From contig OX335643.1 in assembly GCA_946894095.1 (NCBI GenBank), positions 11,085,036 to 11,149,035 on the forward strand: a DNA stretch of 64,000 bases. The letters run 5' to 3'. Of the stretch, positions 28,301 through 40,300 are shown piece by piece; positions within the stretch are counted from its first letter, which is position 1, and the number at the start of each line of letters is the position of its first letter. The notes under the pieces are model-generated. The model ran no database searches, was not told the DNA's origin, and worked only from the letters and a program-made list of their open reading frames with translations. A program made the position numbers and the translations under genes. The stretch comes from Incurvaria masculella (lineage: Eukaryota; Arthropoda; Insecta; Lepidoptera; Incurvariidae).

Positions 28301-31300
28301 GTGAAGTATCGCTACCGGCATCGTTTTCGCAGCCCCGTGAAAGTTCTAAAGCCCATGGGCACATACATTGTAGCCTATGTGTTATTCTGATGTATAAGCT
28401 ATATTATTGTAAAGTTTCATTAGAATCCATTCAGTAGTTTTTACGTGAAAGAGTAACAAACATCCATCCATCCATCCATCCATCCATTATTACAAACTTT
28501 CCCCTTTATATTATTTATTAGATATATTTTACACTAGCTGCGGTACCCGGCTCCGCTCGGGTTAGCGTCGGCTAAATTATTTCATGGATAAAAAGTATCC
28601 GACATGGCTGATCCAAAATAGGGTCAAACTGGTCCAGAACAATGTATCCATCTACCAAATTTAATCAAGATCGTTCGAGATGAAATAGCATGATTTAATG
28701 AGAAACATCCAATAATTCCCATTTAGAGCTTCGTTGACATTTGGTGGCTATTTAAAAAAAAGCATTTGCCGCCAGAACCTTTCTGCACTTGCACTGCAAC
28801 ATTGTTTACCTAGTAAGTAAGTAACGTGTAATGTAGGTAAGTTTTGCGTCGACTCCAACCCACAGCCAGGCTCAACATCGAAAACAGTAACCCAACTCGA
28901 ACCTGACAGCTCCCAGAGATCCTATACATTGATAAAATACGCACATAAATCGGGTTAGTGGTTCGCAAGTTATAAGAATTTAACACTCACTACTCACCCT
29001 TCAGGTAATGAAGCGTTATATTATGTAGCCTATAAGTTTTGAGTAGAATCAGGCTAGACGTAGATACAATCCGCATCTAAATCGAGTAATTGGTTCTCAA
29101 GGATTTTGCCAAGTAGTCCTAAAGTTGCGGGAAATACCAAGCTGTACCCGCCCCCCCCTCCCCGCATCCGCCCCCGTCGGACCGCCCGCCCCGCCCCCGG
29201 CCCCGCTCCCCCTAGTGTGAAGTAGCGCTACCGGCATCGTTTTCGCAGCCCCGTGAAAGTTCTAAAGCCCATGGGCACAATATGTTTATAAATTGTAGCC
29301 TATGTGTTATTCTGATGTATAAGCTATATTATTGTAAAGTTTCATTAAAATCCATTCAGTAGTTTTTACGTGAAAGAGTAACAAACATCCATCCATCCAT
29401 CCATCCATCCATCCATCCATCCATCCATCCATCCATCCATCCATCCATTATTACAAACATTCCCCTTTATAATATTTATTAGATATTAGATATTTGGAAA
29501 CAAATGTATGTGCTGTTGATAGGAATTCATTAATTCTTAGAAATGGAATCAATAGCATGCAGTCACCACAAGGCACAGTGTAGGTATGTAATCCTATAGG
29601 CAGCTCTCCGAGCGCAAGGAAATGGAGCATATGAAATGCAATCGGCGAAGTGTTCAGCTGCATTCTAAGAATTGCACGATATATATAAAATGTATGTTGA
29701 ATTGAGATGTGGGCTCAACGGGACTTGGTTGATCAAAAATGCATCTATATAAAATCAACACTGAAGGATACGTACAAGTTAGGCGATAAAAAGAAATAAA
29801 TATAGATAGGTGATTAATTAAAGTTTTATATCATTGAATTTTGGAAATTTTTGATTAAGCGGCATACAATGCCTCAGTGCAAATAATGCTTTCAATATTA
29901 CTACTTGGTGGGATTTAAGGAAAAACCAAAATCAAACACAAGTCGAAAATTGTGGTTTCATTAATGTATCGATCTATGTATCTTAAACGTGACAAAGTAT
30001 CAGTCTAAGAACACTGCCAGAAAACTGCAGACGGATCCCTACTGTTGCTTTCTTTGTAAATGAACATTTGGATGGCGCTGAGTCTGTGCAAAAATATGTC
30101 TCCTTCATCTAACCCGTACTCGCAGATTGAGGAGTGTTACATGTGTAATTTAGCCAGGTAACCAGGGGTTCAGCAGTGGCCGATCCTAATGGCATAAGAC
30201 TGACGTTTCTTTCTTGCTGTCCTTTATCTCGTAAAACCAAGGTTTTGCAGGAATGGACTCCTGGATATTGGCATGTGTCCCTTTCAACCGAATGAACAGG
30301 GCCCACTCAGGTGATTAATTTATATCATTTTTTGATAGGCCATATGTTCATGAATCCGATAGGTTATACATAAGTTCAAAACTCGTATAGGGCTGCTGCC
30401 ATGGCCAAGGGATTTGCCCGTTCATTGAATTTGACACCGGATTGTGAAGGGACCCAAGCAAATACATCTTTTTTTTTACAATTAGGACTTTATTAATGTG
30501 ATACAAATTTTGGAATGAGAAGGATTTTGCAAAAGGGTTTCTAGATATCTATGGGAATCTAGCATTCGTCGTCTAGTAAAGTAGAATCTTAAAAAGCTGA
30601 AGTCAACTGACAGCTGCTAAAATCAAAGTCAATTGCAATGCCTAGCAATAGTGGTGTGTAATACTTCACTCAAACAATGAGTCAATGAGCAAACAACACA
30701 AATAGATTGATGATGAATCATCTTCTGCTAAATAATATATTCTTAGTACATAGATGATAATTCGATCCATGAAGATTATTATACACAAATAAAAGCTTTA
30801 TTCTGTTTTTATAGAAACACGAATGGTAACATTTTATGAAGGAGCCAAGGAGGCCTCCAGGGCTAAAGAAGTGTGAGCGGACCTGACCAAAATATGGGAA
30901 AAAGATTTTTTATACAGAAAGGACTTTCCGAGAAGTAGATGAACGCTTCACAACTTCTTGCATATTTAATCCGCGAATGAAGTGAGGAAATTGCTGTGGA
31001 TATGGTAGAAACCGCTTTAGCACGTGACAAGAAAATATGTGAGTGACAGTCTCAAATTTGAGCAGCAATTTCCTCTTACATACCATACAATGACAAGGCC
31101 TTCATCTTCATCTTCTTTGGAGAGAGGCTCAATAGTTTCTTAACAAAAAGGTCTCACCTGATATTAATTTTGACATCGTTAAAGTCTTGTTTTCTTTGCT
31201 TGTCAAGCATAGTCAGCTTGGGTTTCACCAATTGCTTATTTATCTTAATTGATACTTAAAGGGCCTTAATTACTAAAGTGCAGAGTATCTTGTAGCTACT

Positions 31301-34300
31301 GGTATTGATTACAAGATAGTAAGAAAGGCCCCTCAGTCAATGCTTATGTTCAGATTAAGCTAATCAGCTCCTGGTGAAAAATACCCTTTCTCTCTCTCTT
31401 TCACCATGTTATGATTAGATCAGCGCTTGCTGAAAACCAGGCTTAGTATCTCAGTTCTAGAAAATAATAAACTGTCTCTTAAATACTTCTAATAACATAG
31501 CAACATTGACATACAAGTCATATTCAAAACGCGATTTAAAAATCAAAGTGTGTGATCTTTTACAGTATTTCACCGTCACTAGCAGTGACTGACAAGCGAC
31601 GATGATTATGCGAACACAAAAAAAACATTTTTGTTTGTGTTTCATTCAAAACGCGATCCAAAATCAAAGTGTGTGATCTCTTACAGTATTTCACCGTCAC
31701 TACATAGCAGTGACTGACAAGCGACGATGATTATGCGAACACATTTCTGTTTACAATTTAAAAAAAATCTATAAGATACCGACCAGCCGCTCCCCGGAGA
31801 GCACCTCCAGCAGCTTGATGAGCATCTTGCCGTCGCGCATGTCGATGTAGAGGTCGCCGATGCGGCTGCCGACGCGCACCAGGTGCGAGTTGACCCACTT
31901 CTGGAACGTCTTCTTCTGCACATTCTCGCGCTCGTCTGTGGGGCAAGAGCGGAGCGCCGTTGTAATCACCGACCGCGACAATAGATTTCAAGTTATACCC
32001 TTTCGTCATGGGCAAGTACGTCGCTTTTTTTAACGAAGTGATGCAGACAAACCGACCTGATGGTGTACAGCGCAAGTGAAATACGGGTGCAACAAGTTGA
32101 GGGTGGTATTTTCAAATAAGGTCACATATTAGTACGGTCTACAAAAAAATCAAAATGTTTATTATTTAATCGAATTGTGTGGACCAAAACTTGGTGAGTC
32201 TAGATCAAAGAAGGGGTATCTCGCTATTTAATCACATTATGCATAAGAGATATAGTTACAATTGTAGTATCGAAACAGGAAAGTGCAGAAGTAAAGAACC
32301 GTCCGGATCTATGCAAAATAAAAAACCGGCCAAGTGCGAGTCGGACTCGCACACGAAGGGTTCCGTACCATGAACGCCTAAAAATCATGTCTTTTGTATG
32401 GGCCCCCCATTTAATTTTTAATATTTTTTTATTTTACCTATTTGTTGTTGTAGCGGCAAAATAAATACACACTCTGTGAAAATTTCAGCTGCCTGCCTAT
32501 TACAGTTCATGAGATACAGCCCTGTGACGGACGGACGGACGGACGGACAGCGGAGGCTTAGTAATAGAGTTCCGTTTTTACCCTTTGGGTACGGAACCCT
32601 AAAAAGGAGATGTGGAATGAGCGCCTGCAAGACCCGCTGTCGCCAATTTCCATGCAAACATAGCCATGCGCTGATGGTTGGATTGTGTGACAGTTGCCCA
32701 TATGCTTATATGGTCGATAAAAACCTACGGCGGCGACCCAGGTAACGTTCACACAACACTTCTCCTTCCTTTTATCTTCTACGATCCGGATCTAGACGAA
32801 TTTGCTCAAGAATAAGAAAGTGAAAATGTTGACACATCAACCGCCAGTGCGGGCTGCCGCGGCGCGGCGAGGAGAGCGCGGGCGGCGGCGGCGGGGGCGA
32901 GGGAGGGCGGCGCGCGCACACCGTCACCAGCAGCCGGGACTCCGCGACGCGCACGCTACACTCGTCCGCTCGCCGGCGGGACATGGCGGCCATTGCGCAC
33001 CGCACCGACCGAGATGTGGCGAGACGCGGACGGTGGCGCGGTGCCGACCCCTCCGCGGCCACAGTGGAACGCAGAACCTAGTGCTGCGCGCGCTTCGAAA
33101 ATCCTCAGTGTTAACCGAAAGAATTTTCTGGTCTTTTGACGAAGTTACACCACACTTTCAATGGTGGAACGGTATTTCCAAAGACAGACTCGTTTAGACC
33201 GAGCACGCATGCAAAAACGAGAAGAAAAGCGTTTATGTTCAACATTTCTGTCAATGTCCTCATGAATGGACAATAAATAAAAGTGTTTTTGATGATTGGC
33301 AATAGAACCCTAAAGGATCTCTCTTCGCCCCCGCAGCGACCCAAAGATCTGCTTTTAAGCAGATGTTTCACGTGGACTTTGCGTTTCTCGTGAAGCCATA
33401 CATCAATAATCAAGGTGTGTCTCGCAAAAGTTGGGAGAAACCTAGCTAGCTCGACACGACGAGAAACGGGCTAACAGCACCGAGAAACAGGCTAACAGCA
33501 CCGACTGCTCTCCCCAGTCGACTGTGGCTCGGAGCCAGGTACGAAACCCTACCCTGCGAGCCAACATCGGATCCGATGCGGCCGTTCACACGCGCTGGGG
33601 CGGAAAGTCTCGAGATCTACCAGCCCTGCGCGTTCATTGGGCAGACTGGTCACGTCAGACACCCGGCTTCTATTCTAGCTGCTGAAGACGTGCCGTTTGG
33701 ATGGAGTGTCAGAGTACGGGCGCTAAACTTTAACCGAATAACGAGTTGGTCTCCTGCGCCAAAGACCACCGATTCTATCCCTAGGGTTATTTTATGGAAT
33801 TGGACGTGGATGCCCAGTATCATAAAAACAGAACACCACACCTTCCGTCATGATATTAGCCATACACAACACACAACAACTGGATGTCATGTTAGGAAGT
33901 TCCTTATAAACACGGACAACTCTCTTAGGTCGGTATACTGAATAGTTGCACAGCTATGGCATGCGGTGCTCACAATTTTATTGGGATGTTACCTAGCCTA
34001 TTTCTACATGGTATTAATTATTGTTTTTTGCTGTAATGATCTGTGATTTGCCGATCTCTCGGGCGGGACTAACCCTACCACCTAGTAAGGTCCTCAGCCT
34101 ACAGTTTTTAGGTTTTGCAAAAGATTAGCCGAAGTTGCTTATAGTTTTAACACACTCTGGATGCCAGGTAGGCTCGCCAACCACATCTCCTGTGGGTACG
34201 AGTGGTGTTTGGTAGCCAATGCACCTGTCCATTCCATTTCTACGCTGCTGGACCCCACTTCTATCTGTTTGCTTCGCAGACAAGCACCGGAGATGCCGCC

Positions 34301-37300
34301 CGCTACAAAGACCGGACGCTCGCTGCTCACAGAGTGGACACGACGCTCTAGGGACCGTTCCCATACCACGTGACAGGCCACTTTTGTAGCCCTTGCCCCT
34401 GTGACCATGTAGGGTACTTTGATTCATCTCTTCCCCCCTCCGTTTTCATGCGGCATTACAAAAATTGCTGTTTTCCCATGTGTTTATGTGGATTAAGTAT
34501 AATATTACCGACTGACTGACTGACTGTCCCGCCCGCCGGACACGCAACTGCGTGGCTGTCCGTTGGCCTGCCTGACTGCTACCAGCACGACCGTCCGCTC
34601 TTTGTTTTTTTGTGTTATTTTAAATCATGACTATATTTTTAAATACCAAGTGACAGGGTGCATACCCCCTCCTCTACCCTGTAACCCAGCGTGGTACCCC
34701 CTGCGAGTCGATCAAGTGGTATAGGAACGTTCCCTTACCGGCAACAGACATCGTCCAAGGCAGCAGTTAACCACCTACGATTCCGACCTCGACGAGAGGA
34801 CCGAAGGCCGAAGCCGACGATAGGCACTCCCGATCCCGTATAACCCCGGATCCTAACGGTCCGACCCGTAGTTCGGGCTACGAACTGACCTGATCGAGTC
34901 CTCCATGCGAGAGAACTTGCGCATGTACAGTATCACCCTTTAAACCTCCCCTCTCTTCTGTCCTAAGAGAGAATACACTTATGCGCAGAACTAGTGCTCC
35001 AACCAGTCAGGCTGTCTGAAACAAGCATAGATAAAATGGAAGGAAAGCCATCTGGCGCGCCTACCACGAGATCCGCCAGAGCTGACGCCCATTCACTGTG
35101 AGTTTCACAGCCGCATATTTCCTGATTCAACTGACCGCAGCTGACCGCATCATACGCCAGTATTTATTACATATCCTTCGCCGCAACCTTGAAATGGATT
35201 TGCCAGTTAAGCAGGAAAATATTTACACAAACATGATGGGAAAAGTCAGACCAAGTCAAACCAAGCAAACTAATTATACAAACATCGCGCCGGAAGCCCC
35301 CTGAACGGGTAGGCCTAGATGATAGAGCGCCGTGCCGATCAATCACAGCATATGTACATCTCTCGATTCTTTAACAGGCATGCATATGCATAACTTGTCA
35401 CAGACGGGAAAGATACTAAAGATTTTATGTACGAGCTCAGCATATGAAAACTTACAGCATCTGTGGGTATCACACACAGGACATATAGCCGTTTCAATTC
35501 AATTGTACCAACACCAACCTTCTAGTAAGAACCCGAAAGATTACGTGGAATCCGAACCACGCCCAGCCTCAACAGTTAAAGAAGGTAACCCATTGAAAAC
35601 TCAGCCGCGCCCAGGATTTTTTAATCTCAATGATTGAACTCCGCGGTGTCGCGGCACCGAGCTACCGAGAAATCAACCATTCCATGATAAATCGAAAAGA
35701 TTATCTGGAAGCAATGTTCTTACAACCCAATGAACCGATCAAAGTAAAATTTCAAAAGAGTTTTACAATACCTTTACGGAAAGCTGTTTTAAACATAGAA
35801 AATGCGCGCTGGGCGCGCATGCGAGGTCTGTGGTTGAATACATATTTTAAAATATCCATTTACGCTGTAAGATCTCCCAAAAGCGGCCAATTACAACTTC
35901 TTCTTCTTCGATAACGTCTAAATTGTACACAGGAACATAAAGGAATGACTACATGAAGGTATCTTACACCGAAATCCCTCATAAGTTATCTTTGACATAT
36001 TCACCATGAATAGTAAAAAAACCCTAAGAAGAGATCGTGGGACAACGAGGAATGATAGCAGAAACGTTTGAAGATATGTACGTCGGCAGCGGTTGTGTTG
36101 ACAATAGAAATAATCATTAGCCATTCGACTCGTGAGCCAACTGCACGAGTCAATAAGCCAACAATGACTAAGTGCTATTGTTTTATGAATAGACGAAATA
36201 TCATCACCGAACACGTACAACCTAGGGACACAGTTTCACATCAAAAAGGAAGATGTGCCAGCTAGCGCGCCTATATGAGACCCACTGTACCCAATTTTCT
36301 GAAACTATCAACCCAACTTAAACGTGCATGTCACACGCAAACATAGTCGCAGACGTATTGGAGGACTTGTGTGTGTGTGAACTGACTTGGCGAACGCATT
36401 TCGGGAACAAATTCCGACGGGGTGGCGATGGTTTGGACAGTGAGGCACAGGGCGCGCGGCCGACTTCCCATGCGATTATATGCAAAATGTATCCATACGG
36501 CACCGCTGCTGTCGCTAAACGACCACATGACACTTCTCCTTGCTTTTCTCTTCTGTGTCACGTTCTCTAGCTTACAAATCATTGACTTTACAGCACTTGG
36601 TAAAACATCTCTCACTTTCTCAAAGCTTAGCCACGTTCTACGTTTAGTGGAAAACGAAAAAAACGGTGACAAAACACCCATATTCATTCGTTCGATGTAT
36701 TTCTTTGAGTCAAACAGCCAAGATTTGTAACCGCGTACAGAAAACGACAGCAAAAAAGTACGCAACCAAAAACCACAACAGATAACCGATCCAATACGAC
36801 TACAGATTGCTTCCGATCCGTTTGCTGTTGTTGTTCTGTGAATACCGTTATGGACTGATAATAGATTCCGGAAACGATGTTCCCAAGAAATAGATATATC
36901 CCGTATAATGTTATCTCCGTTTTGGAGGCGAAAAGATAGCCGGACAGAATGGCGTCATCTTGTTACAGAGCTGAGGCATTTATCATAGAGATGTAGACCA
37001 TTGGTGTCCATGAATCTCGAATGTTGATACCGCAACTTATGTCGCATGCATACAGTGTATTTTAATTTTACTTCCTTAGTACGTAATTATTAGAACCAAG
37101 TTTCCTGTGTCAACCTAATGAACAGACCGACAACAGAACATTTTGTGCTTACATAATCAAGAAAAAACATTGCAATGAAACTAGATTGCAAATATGCCAG
37201 ACTATCATGACAAAAGCCTAACACACCGCATTTCCGAATGAATATATATTTTGTTTTTATTAGATCATTGGTGTCATGCCAGGATCTAGCCCGTATATCA

Positions 37301-40300
37301 GCTCGGCTACATTGAGCTGGATGGAGAACACAGCCAATCTTCTAATGCTGCTTCGGTCATCTTTCATCCAACAATATGGTATTAAAACGGGCCGACCTAA
37401 CGCTACAACTCTTGCCGACCACCTAGTAAAAAGGGAATAGGGGTTCAATTTTACATAGGGTTTACTAGGCAACAACATACCTCTCAGCTCCGTAACGACC
37501 TTGTCATAGTAGATATCCAGTCCGGGCACCTCGCTGGACACGCCCTTCCTAATGAGCTGATAACCCTCCGTGTCCGCCATCTTTGCGCCCTCACATCAGC
37601 CTCACCGGGAGAGTGCAGCCCCGCCCACCGCGGCGACGTCTCGACCGGGATTGCTGCGCGCGCGCCGGTGACAGGAGTCCGATCGCTTTCGAAGGCGGCG
37701 GCTTTGCCGATTATCAGAGCGGCTCTGCTGGCCAATGCCCGTCATGAGGACATCGCATGTGCAGGAGTGGTCAAGCTAGGGGTCGCCTATACCTTAAAGA
37801 CGTACCTACTAATTGAAAGTTCAATTACTAGGTACGTCTTTCAAGTTCCAAAGTTCAAAAAGCCATTGCGGCAATAACTTTTTGGGTCTAAGACTATAAA
37901 CTGGCTTTGTTATCTACAAAAATTGGCGCTTGTATTTTTCATTGATGGACATTGCGGTAAAGCGTACATGCGGTAACGAAAAGTTCTTTTTAAAGGGCTC
38001 TTTCTTGTCCTTTAACTTACATAAAACTTTCATACACATATAACATTCCTTGGAAAAAGTGACGTACATGCTTAGTACGAAAAAGTATATTTACGTAAGT
38101 TAATTAATAGTTTAATTAAATTAATTAATAATTAATAGTTCCTGGAACGGGTTATTTCGTATGTTTGGGAAGATCTAAGATAAAAATTAAGGGTACGTAA
38201 ACTTTCCGACATTGTGATCTCTGAAATCGAAGTGTTAAAAACGCGAAAAATATTGAGTTAGTGGAGGAAACTATACTGTACTGAGTGTATACATATAAAA
38301 ACAAATTTTGCTATAAATAAGATACAAATGGAATGTATCACCAAAACGATATTATGTAAATCGATAACCTAACAAATGCAAATATGATTACGAGTCTGCT
38401 CACATGATAAACATATTTTGGAGAGGATCCGTCTGCCGAATGATGTCACAATCGAAGAAATCGAGTGAGCTAGGACCAAGATATTAAGCAATTCATCCCA
38501 ATAATCTCGTTGGAGATGGGAGGATTTTTATATTTGAAGAGTATGTATATTATAGTATATTATAGTAATAAAAAGTAAAAGTATATTATATCTTTTAACA
38601 TTCAATCTTCTTCCCGCAGAAAAATGTACATTGGCCTAAAATATGTCTTAATGTTATTGGACGTGTTGGGACAATGTATCCTTCAGAAACATTATAATAT
38701 ACATATTCATACAGCATAAAGTGCTGAAAAAGTTTGAGGTATGAATGTTTAACACGTCTGGCGAGTAGCGGACAGGAAACTGGTAACCGCATTTTGTGAT
38801 ACGTACGCACAACGGTGACGCGTAACATGCCGCAGTTATCCGTAACCAAGCCATGGTTAACAAGAACTTAAGAAAAAAAAACAAATTGTATTACATCTCA
38901 ATATGGCCCCAATACTCAAGGGGATAAACCCAGATTAACAGACATACAATCCTCGCAAATAAGACATGATTTCACACTATGCTGAAGCAAACAAAAAAAA
39001 AACTTAACCAACCCGTGTGTACTTTATACATCGAGGTAATATTTCTCTGCTCGCCCAATGACGATTGACCACAGTCAATCTTATTTATAGAAAACACCTC
39101 ATTACAACTTTAAAATTATCCTGTACACTGTCACTATGTTGCAACCTTTGGTTAAATAATGATTGATGGTTGCTTAAATAATTAGTGCAGACGTCGCCTA
39201 GTCGATAATCTCCTAGTCGTGGCCGATGGAGGGATCCCGCTGTCATGTGGTTGCCTCCTCGCTCCTCGGCGCCCAGCCCCGCTCCCGGGACAGTCAGTCC
39301 TGAGATAAGGGGAGTCACCAGCTAGCGCCTTGGTGCGTAACCGCTCTATAACGCGCTTATAACAGCCGTGAGGAAGAGTTGCCGCCGTCGTATTCGTACT
39401 CGTCGATGATCTCCTGGCCGTGGCCGATGGAGGGGTCCCAGCGGGACACCGAGATGTCGGTCGTCATTTCTCCGGCTCCAAACTCCTCGGTGCAGAGCTT
39501 AGCCCGAGGGACAGTCAGACAATAGACAGGCGGACTCACCAGCTAGCGCCTTGATGCGCGACCGCTCGAACAGCCGCGAGGAAGAGTTGCCGCCGTCGTA
39601 TTCGTACTCGTCGATGATCTCCTGGCCGTGGCCGATGGAGGGGTCCCAGCGGGACACCGAGATGTCGGTCGTCATTTCTCCGGCTCCAAACTCCTCGGTG
39701 CAGAGCTTAGCCCGAGGGACAGTCAGACAATAGACAGGCGGACTCACCAGCTAGCGCCTTGATGCGCGACCGCTCGAACAGCCGCGAGGAAGAGTTGCCG
39801 CCGTCGTATTCGTACTCGTCGATGATCTCCTGGCCGTGGCCGATGGAGGGGTCCCAGCGGGACACCGAGATGTCGGTCGTCATTTCTCCGGCTCCAAACT
39901 CCTCGGTGCAGAGCTTAGCCCGAGGGACAGTCAGACAATAGCCAGGCGGACTCACCAGCTAGCGCCTTGATGCGCGACCGCTCGAACAGCCGCGAGGAAG
40001 AGTTGCCGCCGTCGTATTCGTACTCGTCGATGATCTCCTGGCCGTGGCCGATGGAGGGGTCCCAGCGGGACACCGAGATGTCGGTCGTCATTTCTCCGGC
40101 TCCAAACTCCTCGGTGCAGAGCTTAGCCCGAGGGACAGTCAGACAATAGACAGGCGGACTCACCAGCTAGCGCCTTGATGCGCGACCGCTCGAACAGCCG
40201 CGAGGAAGAGTTGCCGCCGTCGTATTCGTACTCGTCGATGATCTCCTGGCCGTGGCCGATGGAGGGGTCCCAGCGGGACACCGAGATGTCGGTCGTCATT

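Noticed and set aside
29385..29450. CRISPR-like short direct repeats (catccatc)
   Set aside because: Plain microsatellite tail of an interspersed repeat, with no spacers, in a eukaryotic genome.
32772..33062. 96-codon minus-strand proline/arginine-rich frame
   Set aside because: Composition-driven frame in a GC-rich patch; no conserved motif. Kept only as a possible promoter/UTR.
34139..34408. 89-codon minus-strand frame in intron 1
   Set aside because: No recognisable motif, overlapping open frames on both strands and near repeat debris; too weak to call a gene.
33000..37600. start of beta-heavy spectrin (karst-like) as an alternative identity for the gene
   Set aside because: The exons encode conventional beta-spectrin: 17-repeat architecture, MTTDIS leader and no SH3 domain.
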